Assembly: GCA_019426215.1 (NCBI GenBank)
Contig: CM033397.1
Span: 29,638,480 to 29,702,479 of the forward strand
From: Buddleja alternifolia
Taxonomy: Eukaryota; Streptophyta; Magnoliopsida; Lamiales; Scrophulariaceae
Reading direction: 5' to 3'
Length of the DNA stretch: 64,000 nucleotides
The position numbers and the translations under genes were made by a program. Below are positions 34,549-45,385 of this stretch, in pieces. The stretch's first letter is position 1. Each line of letters opens with the position of its first letter. The notes beneath the pieces were generated by a model. The model ran no database searches. It saw only the letters and a list, made by a program, of their open reading frames with translations, and had not been told where the DNA came from.

Positions 34549-35829
34549 GATAGATATAGATATATAGTTATTCATGAACGAGACTTGATGGAAAGGAAGA
34601 AAAAAATCCAAAGCATCACTTTAAATCCTCAATTTTGACTATGAAAATACACTAAAACAACACAGAAAAAAGTACTAAACAAATTGAATTAATAGTACTA
34701 TAGAAATAAAAAATAATGTAACAGATAAAAATAGCACAGTGAATACTTGTATATTATACATTATTCATGAAATTCAGAAAATGTTTTTAATTAATTAAAA
34801 TTTAGTTTGTAGAGTTATTTTTAGGAGTTTTTCATTTTGGAATTTTCATTTTTTATTTGGTTTTAATCATAATAACATTTAGTTAATTGTTCATTCAATT
34901 AAATATTTTTAGCTAAAATATGAAAGGTATTATAGCCTTTAACTTGTAAAATTAATGAAAAAATTGAAAGAATAAAAGTCTTTATCAATATTAGACGGGG
35001 TGTGGATGCCAAATACCTATAATTTAAGGGAGATCAATGCAATTTTCCCTCTGTTAAGATGGATTTGAAATGAGATTTTTGTGTAGGGTCATTTCTTGGG
35101 TAAAAACTAAAAATGTGGATTCAATTAATTATATATAAATGTATATATCTTGTTCATATCAAACAACGAAAACAAAAATGTGATCTTCAGAGAAAATATG
35201 CATTCTTTGAAAATGATTTTTGTTCATGAATGCTTGTCGGAAAAAAATATGATGCGGAGTAATTTCGTAATACTACAAAGAAATGTATGCCATCATTGGA
35301 AATCGATACGTGTGCACTAATTATAATCAAATCGAGTGACTAAAGGTTAAGATTTTCTAATTTGGCCAAATTTTTATTGTTTGACTATAATGTGACTAAG
35401 CACCCTAACCTACTGAGGAATCTTTTTTCAAGTGTCTACCCTTGAAGACGACTTTGTGGTCTGTTTTACAAGTTCGCACAAAATTATCAGTTATCATTGG
35501 ATCCACCCTAAACCCTAATTTGTCCTCAGATTCAATCTATGACATTGTAAGTCCTTAAATTCTACTCCTTTGATTTATTTACTTTATCACCATTAAATCA
35601 TTAGTTAAAGAGTCAATTTTATGGGCACGTTCATTTTTCACATTCTGATATTAACCCTATTTAGTTAGGCGTCTAATTCATGCAGCTAAAGTGATTATTT
35701 CTCCATGTGGTCCAACAAGGCAACAAGTCGTGACATGGTCGACGGCATCAATAATATGCCTAACTAATTTATGATCTAATCAATTTTAAAGTAGCAAGAA
35801 AGTAGAGTAATTGTTTTTGGAGTCTAGCT
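34361..35829. other. Gene-free interval with (TA)n and (GATA)n microsatellites
   Basis: A TA run at about 34489-34532 is followed by GATA repeats to about 34560. The rest is AT-rich without a recognisable gene or element. A short perfect palindrome (GCACGTTAG TGAT CTAACGTGC) at 35837-35858 precedes the LINE frame. Confidence 0.5.
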
Positions 35830-37330
35830 ATCGGCGCACGTTAGTGATCTAACGTGCACCAAAAAACCAGCAAATGGCGAAACGCGTAACAATGGTACCA
35901 GTGCGTCCCATCGACCAGAGCAAGTCGGAAAGTGCTTCAAAATCACCATTGGAGCAAGAACAAACCTCAAATTCCAAGGATTTGGAGCATCAAGGAGATG
36001 GGGAAATGATTCAGGTGATTGAATTGGAAAGTATGGCAGTGGAAACCATAGAAATGGCTCGCGAATCACAGGACATTCTGGGGAAGGGAAATCAACATCC
36101 AGAAGTGAACCTGAAGCCACAGAGTGAGGCACAAACCGGAGATCAAGAAGGAAATAGGCTGTGGAGCGATTTGTTTAATGGAAATCCCGAAGGGGCCAAT
36201 GGAGTAGCACTGGAAAAAATTGATAGTGAGGGTAAGGAAATTCAACTCACAAAGGAGGATGTCGACTCGGAAATTGGGTATTGCCAGTACTCTCTATCTG
36301 CATACATTTTGAGCGAAGACCTACCAAGTCATGTCATGGTAAATTTTCTTAAGGCAAGGTAGAAAGGAATTGAAATGCCGAGAGTGGTGCAACATGAAAA
36401 GGGATACTTCGTACTGAAATTTGAGAAGGAGGAAGACATGGAAGCTGCACTTCGACGAGGTAACCAATTCTTTTATTCCAAACCGTTAATCCTGCAGCAT
36501 TGGAAAAAATGAGTCGATATGGAGGAAGAGCTTAAACAAGTGCCAATAAGGATGCAATTACCCAATCTACCTGTACAAATGTGGGGTGCTAGCAGTTTGA
36601 GTAAGATTGATAGCAAAATTGGAGTCCCACTCTACACTGATGAAATGACGGGGGGAAAGTTGAAACTCGAATATGCAAGGTTGTTAGTCAGGGTTGAAGT
36701 AGGGAAAGAATTGCCAAAGGAATTAAATATTCGATGTAAGGGCACTGGCAGAGTGGTGAAACAATTGATCAAATACGAATGGATTCCATTAATGTGCAAA
36801 AGATGCCATTTATTGGGTCATACAGAAGGAGGTTGTAAGAAACCGACTGTACAGAGATGGCAAGTAAAACAATCTGGGGATAGACAGGCTGCTAATCTTG
36901 GGGTAAAACAACACATACAAGAGATGAATAATGGGAAGACTACAAGAGAGGGTGAGATAAGTCAGAGGGTGAGGATAGTAATATTACCCCATTACCTGAG
37001 TAAACAAAGAGAGGGGGAAAGATAAGGTGCAAGAGTGGCAAGAAGTGAGATCCTCCAAGCAAAAAAAAAAGGACATAACTGGGCAAGAACCAACTCATAT
37101 CAGGAAGTGCAGAATGTCCTATCAAATCTATTTCAAGTGTTAAGTCAGGCTGCAGTCAGTGTAGAAAGTGGGAGGCAATCGGAAGACGAGCCCCCTGATC
37201 CATGCATATAGGAGCATGGAATATAAGAGGCCTCAACACAGCCAAGAAACAACTAGTTGTGAGGCAAATTATAGGGAGGGAGAGGTTGGATGTGATGATA
37301 GTGATAGAAACATGGGTTAATAAAAATATT
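35830..37330 (+). mobile_element. L1-type LINE fragment: ORF1 and the start of ORF2, truncated at the 3' side
   Basis: ORF1 starts at 35874 (MAKRVTMVPVRP) and reads with two stops to about 37025. A DUF4283-like region lies at about 36330-36510 (VMVNFLKAR*KGIEMPRV, GYFVLKFEKEEDMEAALRRG). A CCHC zinc knuckle CKRCHLLGHTEGGC lies at about 36796-36837. Both stops (TAG at 36361, TGA near 36510) sit where Trp is expected. At 37204 the endonuclease of ORF2 begins (MHIGAWNIRGLNTAKKQ.. DVMIVIETWVN) and breaks off near 37330. No reverse transcriptase, 3' UTR or poly-A follows. Plant LINEs usually lose the 5' end, so losing the 3' side implies a later deletion. Confidence 0.75.
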
Positions 37331-37475
37331 TGAATCAATTAATAGAGCTTAAATAAAAGGGGTAAAAAGAATTACTATAGAAAAAAAGATATGAGAAATA
37401 TATTTTTTTTCTATATTGGGGTGTTATAAGTCATGGGATTATCCTTAAAGCACCAGATATGAAAAATAGATCTTA
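37318..37475. repeat. Direct repeat B (partner at 34196-34360)
   Basis: Diverged copy of the segment upstream of the peptidase gene. It abuts the broken LINE on the left and the dispersed repeat D2 on the right. Confidence 0.7.
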
Positions 37476-37715
37476 TATATTATTCAATCGAAAGTTTACA
37501 ACGTCTGGAACAATACAATTCATATTGACTCAAACAATGTAGTAAGATTATCTGAAATACCAACTATCAAGTTTTTGAAGATAACAAATCTTAAAAACTT
37601 ACAAACGAACACAAGAAAATTATTGTGCAACTCCTATTCAAGGAGAGATGAAACTCTCATTCGAGGGAGAAAGCAAACTCTCATATGAGAGAGAAAACAA
37701 AATACTGGACAAAAT
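37476..37715 (-). repeat. Dispersed repeat, copy D2, left part
   Basis: Reverse complement of the distal half of D1 (about 21830-22070), with landmarks TTCAATCGAAAGTTTACAAC, GAAACTCTCATTCGAG and CAAACTCTCATATGAGAG. It is interrupted by C1 at 37716 and resumes at about 44785. Confidence 0.65.
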
Positions 37716-38220
37716 TGTAAGAATATGGTCCGAAAGTTGACCATATATAATAGGAAAGTTAATCAATTTAATTGATTTGTAAGTTGATCATATTCTATCA
37801 TTAATGTTAATTGATTTAATTGATTGACTTTCCGATCAAGTAATTGGTTTCTTTCCTAGTAAGTTTTTCCTATTTGGTAAGATTCTCATTTAATTGTAGA
37901 TTAAATCTAAGCCATTCATTCTGGTATATGACGGACGTACCAGATTTCAAGTTGTTATCTATATATTGGTCCTCTCTCCACCTATTAAGACACACAGAAT
38001 AAAGAAAACTATTCCGTTAAAGTTCTCTGTGGTATTAAGTTTAGGGTTAAGAAAGAGAAGTCAATTTGGTTCCAAATAATTCAAGCTAAGGCGAATAAAG
38101 GTTATTGAAGGTTATGGCTAATTCCGCATCAAGTAAGTATTTTATGGTTTATGTAACAATTATTTATTCAAGATCCTATATGAGTTAATGATTAATGATC
38201 CTTATGCTTTAAGTTTTACA
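37716..38220 (+). repeat. C1 5' LTR, 505 bp
   Basis: Runs from TGTAAGAATATGGTCC to ..TGCTTTAAGTTTTACA. It is uninterrupted and shows the pre-insertion site (GGTTATTGAAGGTTATGG) of the hAT element found in the 3' LTR. Confidence 0.9.
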
Positions 38221-38222
38221 AG

Positions 38223-38234
38223 TGGTATCAGAGC
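38223..38234 (+). promoter_or_regulatory. C1 primer-binding site (initiator tRNA-Met type)
   Basis: TGGTATCAGAGC, two bases after the 5' LTR, is the classic plant copia PBS complementary to initiator methionine tRNA. Confidence 0.95.
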
Positions 38235-39103
38235 ATGTGTTATGAATAAATAATTTGTTCATAAATTATGATCGTATGTCTTGTTCATGATTATATTATG
38301 AAGTTAAATTAAATTAAATTTATGATTGTTGTTGATGAAGTTAATTAATTATTTAACGAAAATTATATTGCTGCTGCATGAATAACCGCATCAAAATTAA
38401 TTGTTGGCCAAATGTTCATTAAGATTGGCATGTTTTGCCAAGGCAGGTAATGGCCTATCACATAGGTTTGGCCATATGTAATTGAATTAGTTTTATTTTT
38501 CCGCCGCATGGTTAATAATAGCAGAATATAAGTTTCTGCCAAATCTAGGATGGAATTTTCATTGTCAATTGTGTAAGTAGCAAATATATATATATACTTG
38601 CTATATATTGACTTGTTATATGAGATATTAATGTTTCCATCTCTAATGTAAGGATTATGGATGAACTGTTTATGTATTGGTCATATGAATGATATTTGAC
38701 CTAAGAATCAATTTTAGTCTCTATTAATTCCTATGAATTTTACAATTACTTGTTATATGACATTATGGTTAAAATTAATGTGTTAGTCACCAAAGTGGCC
38801 AAATTAAATTTTGAATGTGTGGTCATATAATTTATGAATTTTTTATGCAATGCTATTATAAAGATTTATTGGTTGATAGAAATTAAGGATTTTACCCAAA
38901 GGTAAATCGATATTCTATAACTAATAAACATAAAGGAGAAAATTAATATTCTCTTAATAAATATGTATTTTATCCAATGATACTATATGTATTTGATGAG
39001 ATTTAATTAATTTTCTTATAAAGTTTACATAGCATTCTAATTATGATGATGTATGTTGTTGTGTTTACCCAAAGGTGACCTACAATATATTTTATGTATT
39101 TGA
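38235..39103 (+). other. C1 leader
   Basis: AT-rich untranslated leader between PBS and gag. No open frame of note. Confidence 0.6.
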
Positions 39104-40257
39104 TTGTCTGAATCTGTTAACTTGGTGAGCATTTATGTATGTGCAGCTGTTTCTCTACATTCGCATGCTACTTTTGTTACTGTTTTTAATGGTTTGAACT
39201 TCTCTGAATGGCGTGAGCAAGTCAATTTCCATTTAGGTGTATTGGATCTTGACTTGGCACTTTTGGAAGAAAAACCTGCTGACATCACTGATGAAAGCAG
39301 TGATACTGAGAAGTTGAAACGTAAGGCATGGGACAGGTCTAACAGATTATGTATGAGTTTCATGTGATTGACTATTACTAACAACATTAAGACCACTCTT
39401 CCAGAAAGTGTAACAGCTAAGGAATACCTTAAGCTTGTGGAAGAGCGTTTTCGTTCCGCTGATAAGTCACTTGCTGGGACACTAATGGCTGAACTCACGA
39501 CCATGAAGTATGATGGGTCGCGAAGTATGCAGCAACATGTCCTTGAAATGACTAATACTGCAGCAAGACTTAAAAGTTTGGTTTTGACTGTGGATGACTC
39601 ATTTTTGGGGCAATTTATTTTGAACTCGTTACCTCCTGATTATGGACCATTTCAAATTAACTTTAACACTATTAAGGATAAGTGGGATGTAATGAATTGT
39701 CCAGTAAGCTTACTCAAGAGGAAACAAGACTGAAGGCACAAGGAGGTCACACAGTAAACCTAGTGGGTCAAGGAGCTAGTAAAGTTCTCAAACCAAAATC
39801 CAAAAAGTTTAAGAAGAAAGGACCTACTAAAGTTCCACAGCTCACTAATGGTAAGAAGGAAGACAAGGCAGATAATTGTCACTTCTGTAAGAGGGAGTGA
39901 CATTATCAGAAAGATTGCCCGAAACGTAATACTTGGTTCGAAAAGAAAGGTACATTTAATGTTTATGTATGTTTCGAATCAAACTTGTCTGAAGTTCCTT
40001 CTAATACGTGGTGGTTGGATTCTGGTGCCACTACTCATGTTTCCAATATGATGCAGGGATTCCTTACAATCCAGAGCATAGACCCAAGTAAGAATTTCTT
40101 GTTCATGGGGAACCAAATGAAGGCCCCAATTGAAGGCATAGGGACTTACTGAGTTGTTTTAGATTCTGGATGTAATTTAGATCTATTTCAAACTCTCTAT
40201 GTACCTTCATTATCTAGAAATTTAATTTCTTTATCAAAACTTGATGCTAAAGGGTTT
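39104..40257 (+). pseudogene. C1 gag and protease, degenerate
   Basis: Gag reads FNGLNFSEWREQVNFHLGVL, a UBN2-type retrotransposon gag. There is a stop TGA at 39365-39367, then SVTAKEYLKLVEERFRSADK, and a frameshift at about 39690 inside the segment before the zinc knuckle. The knuckle CHFCKRE*HYQKDC has a TGA at 39898-39900 in place of its Gly codon. Protease follows with WWLDSGATTHVSN (D-S-G triad intact, near 40010-40050), and a further stop TGA at about 40150 where Arg is usual. Gag would form particles and protease would cut the polyprotein; here neither can be made in full from one frame. Confidence 0.8.
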
Positions 40258-43200
40258 ATGTTTAAAGGAGGAAATGGATGTTTCAATTTATATAATAAAG
40301 ATGATTGCTTTATTGGTTCTGCAATTATTGTTGATGGCTTGTATAAATTGAAACTTGATGTTGATTTCTCTGCATCTTTGATGTGTATTCATCAAAATAT
40401 TGGTATTAAGCGTAGTTTGGCAAATGAAAACTCTGCTTATTTGTGGCATAAACGTTTGGGTCATGTATCCAAGGAAAGATTAGAAAGATTAGTAAAGAAT
40501 GAGATTCTACCGAATCTAAATTTTACTGATCTTGGTTTATGTGTGGATTGCATTAAGGGAGAGCAAACCAAACATAACAAGAAAGGAGCCACAAGAAGTA
40601 CTCAGCTTCTTGAAATAATACACACCGATATATGTGGACCTTTTGATGCTCCATCATTTACTGGAGAAAAATATTTTATCACCTTTATAGATGATTTTTC
40701 ACGGTATGGATATGTCTACTTGTTGAATGAAAAATCTCAAGCTCTGAATGCCCTCGAGGTGTTCATTAAGGAGGTTGAAAGGCAATTAGACATAAAAGTG
40801 AAAATAGTAAGATCTGGTAGAGGTGGTGAATATTATGGAAAATACGATGACTCTGGACAAAATCCAGGTCCATTTGCAAAGTTCCTCGAAAGACATGGCA
40901 TATGTGCACAGTATACTATGCCAGGCACACCTCAACAAAATGGTGTGGCGGAAAGGCGAAATAGAACATTAATGGATATGGTTAGAAGTATGATTAGTAA
41001 CTCCTCATTACCCAAATCTTTGTGGATATATGCACTTAAGACTGCAGTGTATTTGCTGAATAGGATTCCTAGTAAAGCAGTTCCCAAAACTCCTTTTGAG
41101 TTGTGGACTGGAAGGAAACCTAGTTTAAGACACCTGTATGTTTGGGGTTGTCCAGCAGAAGCACGAGTATATAATCCACATGAAAAGAAATTGGATTCTC
41201 GTACTGTTAGTGGTTACTTTATTGGTTACCCAGAGAAATCCAAAGGGTATAGGTTTTACTGTCCAAACCATAGTTCTAGAATTATTGAGATAGGCAATGC
41301 CAAGTTCATTGAAAATGGTGAAGTTAGTGGGAGTGCTAACAAACAACTTGTGGATATTAATGAAATAAGGGTTGATGTTCCATCACCTATAAATATTCCC
41401 ACATCCACAATTGTTCTAAATATTGTTCCAGAAATGCAAGAACAAAATAATGGACAATATTTGAATGAAGAAGCACCTCATGAAGAACCTAACTTACCAC
41501 CACCTGACATAAATGAGCCACATGGAATAGCCTTAAATAAACCTGCAAGGGTTAGAAGGTCAGCTATTCCTGATGACTATGTGGTTTATTTGCAAGAGTC
41601 AGAATTTGACTTCGGCATTGGTGAAGATCTTGTTTTGTTTTCACAAGCCATTAATGGTGATAAGTCTGATAAGTGGATTAATGTTATGAAAGATGAGTTA
41701 AAATCAATGGCTGAAAACAATGTCTGGGATCTCGTAGACTTTCCAAAAGGTTCTAAACGAGTTGGGTGTAAATGGGTCTTTAAGACCAAACGCGACTCAA
41801 ATGGCAATGTCGAACGATATAAAGCTAGACTTGTTGCCAAAGGTTACACTAAAAAAGATGGCATTGATTATAAAGAGACCTTTTCACCTGTTTCAAAGAA
41901 AGATTCATTAAGAATCATTGTGGCTATAGTAGCTCAGTATGATCTAGAGTTACATCAAATGGATGTGAAAACAGCCTTTCTTAATGGGGATCTTGAGGAG
42001 GAAGTTTATATGGATCAACCCGAAGGTTTTTCCATAGAAGGAAAGGGTCACATGGTGTGTAAACTTAAGAAATCAATATATGGACTTAAACAAGCTTCCA
42101 GACAATGGTATCTTAAGTTCAATGATACTATCACTTCTTTTGGGTTTCAAGAAAACACTGTTGACCGGTGTATTTACCGAAAGATCAGTGGGAGTAAGTT
42201 TATCTTTTTAGTTCTATATGTTGATGATATCTTGCTTGCTGCTAATGACTTGGGCATTTTGTATGAGACTAAAGATTTTCCCTTTAAGAATTTTGAAATG
42301 AAAGATATGGGAGAGGCATCCTATGTGATTGGAATTTCAATATTCAGAAAGAGATCACAAGGATTGTTAGGATTGTCTCAGAAAGCTTATATCGAGAAAA
42401 TTCTTGAGAAATTTCAAATGAACAAATGTTCTGGAGGAGTTATCCCAATACATAAAGGGGATAAGTTTAATCTCATGCATTGTCCAAAGAATGATGTGGA
42501 ACGTAAGGAAATGGAATCTATTCCATATGCCTCTGTTGTGGGCAGTTTGATGTATCTTCAAACATGTACGAGACCTGATATTAGCTTTGCGGTTGGAATG
42601 CTGGGCCGATATCAAAGTAATCCTGGAATGGATCACTGGAAAGCTGCAAAGAAAGTAATGAGATATCTTCAAGGGACTAAAGATTATATGCTCACGTTTA
42701 GGAGATCTGATCAGTTAGAGGTGATTGGATATACAAATTCAGACTTTGCTGGATGTGTTGACAGTAGGAAGTCAACGTTTGGTTATTTGTTCCTATTAGC
42801 TGAAGGAGCAATCTCATGGAAAAGTGCCAAACAATCTGTCATTGCTGCGTCTACTATGGAAGCAGAGTTTGTAGCTTGTTATGAAGCTACAATTCATGCA
42901 TTATGGCTGCGGAACTTTATTTCAGGACTTGGGGTTGTAGACACCATTACCAAGCCGCTGAAAATTTATTGTGATAATTCTGCAGCAGTATTTTTCTCTA
43001 AGAACGACAAATATTCCAAAGGTGCTAAGCATATGGAAATAAAGTATTTTGCCGTTAAAGAGGAGGTTCATAAATATAGAGTGTGTATTGAACATATTAG
43101 GACGGATCTTATGATTGCTGATCCGTTGACTAAAGGACTACAACCAAAGACATTTAAAGAACATGTACATAGAATGGGTCTTGGTTGTATTGATGATTGA
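40258..43200 (+). CDS. C1 integrase-reverse transcriptase-RNase H, 980-codon open frame
   Basis: Open from 40258 to the TGA at 43198-43200; the true frame enters from protease upstream, so the ATG is not a natural start. The zinc-binding HHCC is H64, H69, C95, C98. In the integrase core D124 (HTDICGPF) and E232 (NGVAERRNRT) are present, but the second catalytic Asp, expected in an RSDRGGEY-type motif, is Gly187 (RSGRGGEY). The RT begins near 460 (KWVFKTKRDSNG, QMDVKTAFLNGDLEEEVYM) with YVDD at 654-657. RNase H includes STMEAEFVACYEA and a C-terminal HMEIKYFAVKEEV segment. In an active copy these enzymes make and insert the cDNA. The Asp-to-Gly change alone predicts loss of strand transfer. 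Confidence 0.9.
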   Translation: MFKGGNGCFNLYNKDDCFIGSAIIVDGLYKLKLDVDFSASLMCIHQNIGIKRSLANENSAYLWHKRLGHVSKERLERLVKNEILPNLNFTDLGLCVDCIKGEQTKHNKKGATRSTQLLEIIHTDICGPFDAPSFTGEKYFITFIDDFSRYGYVYLLNEKSQALNALEVFIKEVERQLDIKVKIVRSGRGGEYYGKYDDSGQNPGPFAKFLERHGICAQYTMPGTPQQNGVAERRNRTLMDMVRSMISNSSLPKSLWIYALKTAVYLLNRIPSKAVPKTPFELWTGRKPSLRHLYVWGCPAEARVYNPHEKKLDSRTVSGYFIGYPEKSKGYRFYCPNHSSRIIEIGNAKFIENGEVSGSANKQLVDINEIRVDVPSPINIPTSTIVLNIVPEMQEQNNGQYLNEEAPHEEPNLPPPDINEPHGIALNKPARVRRSAIPDDYVVYLQESEFDFGIGEDLVLFSQAINGDKSDKWINVMKDELKSMAENNVWDLVDFPKGSKRVGCKWVFKTKRDSNGNVERYKARLVAKGYTKKDGIDYKETFSPVSKKDSLRIIVAIVAQYDLELHQMDVKTAFLNGDLEEEVYMDQPEGFSIEGKGHMVCKLKKSIYGLKQASRQWYLKFNDTITSFGFQENTVDRCIYRKISGSKFIFLVLYVDDILLAANDLGILYETKDFPFKNFEMKDMGEASYVIGISIFRKRSQGLLGLSQKAYIEKILEKFQMNKCSGGVIPIHKGDKFNLMHCPKNDVERKEMESIPYASVVGSLMYLQTCTRPDISFAVGMLGRYQSNPGMDHWKAAKKVMRYLQGTKDYMLTFRRSDQLEVIGYTNSDFAGCVDSRKSTFGYLFLLAEGAISWKSAKQSVIAASTMEAEFVACYEATIHALWLRNFISGLGVVDTITKPLKIYCDNSAAVFFSKNDKYSKGAKHMEIKYFAVKEEVHKYRVCIEHIRTDLMIADPLTKGLQPKTFKEHVHRMGLGCIDD

Positions 43201-43552
43201 TTATAATGAGGTTAACACACTCATGAGCTCGTTAATGATATGTTTCTGATTTTATTGATTATTTCTTGTTCCTTATGTTTGTGCACACTTGATGTTTGAA
43301 CAAGAAACTAATGTGTCTTTAAGACAATTACGTGGACATTATGTTATTTATATATAACGTATGTGACCTAGCATGATAAGTTTCTAGTGTGGTATTATAT
43401 GGACGGGAGTATGCAAATTTAAAGTGTATGACCACCACAACTCTCACTACGTGATTTATTATGTTAAAGTCAGTTATGATAAAGAATGGCATTATGAGAT
43501 TTATTTATGCGCGCCTAATGTTATACTATTAAATGTTATGAACTATCGGACC

Positions 43553-43563
43553 AAGTGGGAGAA
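43553..43563 (+). promoter_or_regulatory. C1 polypurine tract
   Basis: AAGTGGGAGAA directly abuts the 3' LTR start at 43564, the usual plus-strand priming site for copia elements. Confidence 0.85.
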
Positions 43564-44770
43564 TGTAAGAATATGGTCCGAAAGTTGACCATATATAATA
43601 GGAAAGTTAATCAAATTAATTGATTTGTAAGTTGATCATATTCTATCATTAATGTTAATTGATTTAATTGATTGACTTTCCGATCAAGTAATTGGTTTCT
43701 TTCCTAGTAAGTTTTTCCTATTTGGTAAGATTCTCATTTAATTGTAGATTAAATCTAAGCCATTCATTCTGGTATATGACGGACGTCCCAGATTTCAAGT
43801 TGTTATCTATATATTGGTCCTCTCTCCACCTATTAAGACACACAGAATAAAGAAAACTATTCCGTTAAAGTTCTCTGTGGTATTAAGTTTAGGGTTAAGG
43901 GAGAGAAATCAATTTGGTTCCAAATAATTCAAGCTAAGGCGAATAAAGATTATTGAAGGTTAGGGGTGTTCATAAATCGACCGAACCGACCGAACCGACC
44001 GAGAACCGAAATTTCGGTCCGGACCGAAAACCGAACCGAAAATTTCGGTTCGGTTTTCGGTTTTTTTTTTTGCAATTTTCGGTTTTTCGGTTCGGTTTTC
44101 GGTCCGGACCGGTCGGTTCGGTCGGTTAACCGAAAACCGAACTTTTTTTTTTATTTATTTTTTTTTATTTTTTATTTTTTTATATAGTATAATATAGACC
44201 AAAAAATTATAAAAAATGTGTTTCCTAATGACAACTTATAGGAAAATAAAGAAAATGAATTAAAATTAGTCATAATTAAATTTCAATTATTTATTTATAT
44301 CTAATTTATTTATATATTTATACCGAAAAATCGAATCGAACCGGTTCACTTTTTAATTTCATTATGTCAATTTTAGTTGGCCGAGCTAAACATAATTATA
44401 AACATATAAATGTATGCATTCCAAAGAAAACGTGAACAACGGCAAAAAAAAAAAAAAAAAATTTTATTTTTTTTATTTTTCGGTTTTAACCGAACCGAAA
44501 AAAAACCGACCGAACCGGTCGGTTTTTTAACCGAACCGAACCGACACTGTTCGGTTCGGTTTTCGGTTCGAAATTTCGGAAAACCGAAATTTCGGTTAAC
44601 CGAAATTTCGGTTCGGTTCGGTTCGGTTAAAAAACCGACCGATGAACACCCCTATTGAAGGTTATGGCTAATTCCGCATCAAGTAAGTATTTTATGGTTT
44701 ATGTAACAATTATTTATTCAAGATCCTATATGAGTTAATGATTAATGATCCTTATGCTTTAAGTTTTACA
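43564..44770 (+). repeat. C1 3' LTR, split by a hAT element
   Basis: Continuous with the 5' LTR once 43961-44654 and one TSD copy are removed, giving again 505 bp. The segment after the insertion is identical to the 5' LTR. Confidence 0.9.
43961..44654. mobile_element. hAT non-autonomous element, 694 bp
   Basis: Perfect terminal repeats TAGGGGTGTTCAT / ATGAACACCCCTA with the 8-bp duplication TTGAAGGT at 43953-43960 and 44655-44662. Inside, both ends are built from CGGTTCGGTT / AACCGAACCG words forming long inverted arrays around an AT-rich centre. No transposase is encoded. It is younger than C1. Confidence 0.95.
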
Positions 44771-44784
44771 AGATCCTATATGAG

Positions 44785-45065
44785 TTTATGTAAAAACTTA
44801 AGAATCACCCATCTTCATCTTGTCAGATCTGTCTCTGTCTCTTTAGATCTATATCCATCTTGTCAGATTTGGAGATGTATCTTTAGATCCATATCCGTCT
44901 CGTCAGATTTGAAGATGTGATGTACAACTTGAAGAAGGATGCTACAACCCAACCCACCGACGATGGTGGCGGTAACAGTGGTGAAGTAGACGGCTGCTTT
45001 ACCAAGCCATCGCCGACGGAGGAAAATAGAAGAAAAAAGAAGGTTAGGGTTTAGGAGAGATTTTT
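44785..45065 (-). repeat. Dispersed repeat, copy D2, right part
   Basis: Reverse complement of the proximal half of D1 (about 21590-21810): GCCATCGCCGACGGAGGAAA (45007-45026) and repeated ATCTGTCTC / CGTCAGATTTG blocks. It has one extra internal block relative to D1 (GTCAGATTTGGAGATGTATC near 44862). Confidence 0.65.
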
Positions 45066-45132
45066 TTAACTCATTATTTCTCAACACTATTAACCTGGTA
45101 AATTGTGTTTATTTCCATACTAATCGAATTTA

Positions 45133-45382
45133 CACTTTGTTTGGTTCAAGAAAATTGATAGAGAAAGAAAAAAAAAGTATAAGAGAATTATTTTTCTTTT
45201 CCCACTCTTTTCCTCACCATTTGGTGAGAAAATGGTATTGACTCAAATTAACAACAAATTTTCTTTCTTATTTTCTTTTTATTTCCATTTTCTTTAGTAA
45301 CCAAGAAATCAAACAACGAAAAATGATTTTCCTTATATTTTCTCTTCCTTTCCCTAACAATTTACTTAAACCAAACGGAGTG
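45133..45382. mobile_element. Tourist-like (PIF/Harbinger) MITE, 250 bp
   Basis: The ends CACTTTGTTTGGTTCAAG and CTTAAACCAAACGGAGTG are inverted repeats with two mismatches near the tip, and the flanks are TTA on both sides (45130-45132 and 45383-45385), the PIF/Harbinger target. The body is AT-rich with poly-A and TTTTC tracts. Confidence 0.7.
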
Positions 45383-45385
45383 TTA

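Larger units (their letters stand above)
37716..44770 (+). mobile_element. C1: Ty1/copia retrotransposon, structurally complete, coding-dead
   Basis: Two 505-bp LTRs (37716-38220; 43564-44770 after removing the 694-bp hAT insert and its 8-bp duplication) begin TGTAAGAATATGG and end TTTTACA. By eye they differ at 6 positions, about 1.2%. PBS and polypurine tract are present, and gene order gag-protease-integrase-RT-RNase H is copia. The left flank is AAAAT but the right flank is AGATC, so no clean TSD is visible. The insertion target is repeat D2. Confidence 0.9.

Noticed and set aside
34348..34611. 87-codon frame with Tyr-Ile repeats
   Set aside because: Created by the (TA)n/(GATA)n microsatellite.
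43966..44658. Asn-Arg-Pro and Phe-Gly-Ser-Val repeat frames
   Set aside because: Translation of the CGGTTCGGTT arrays of the hAT MITE.
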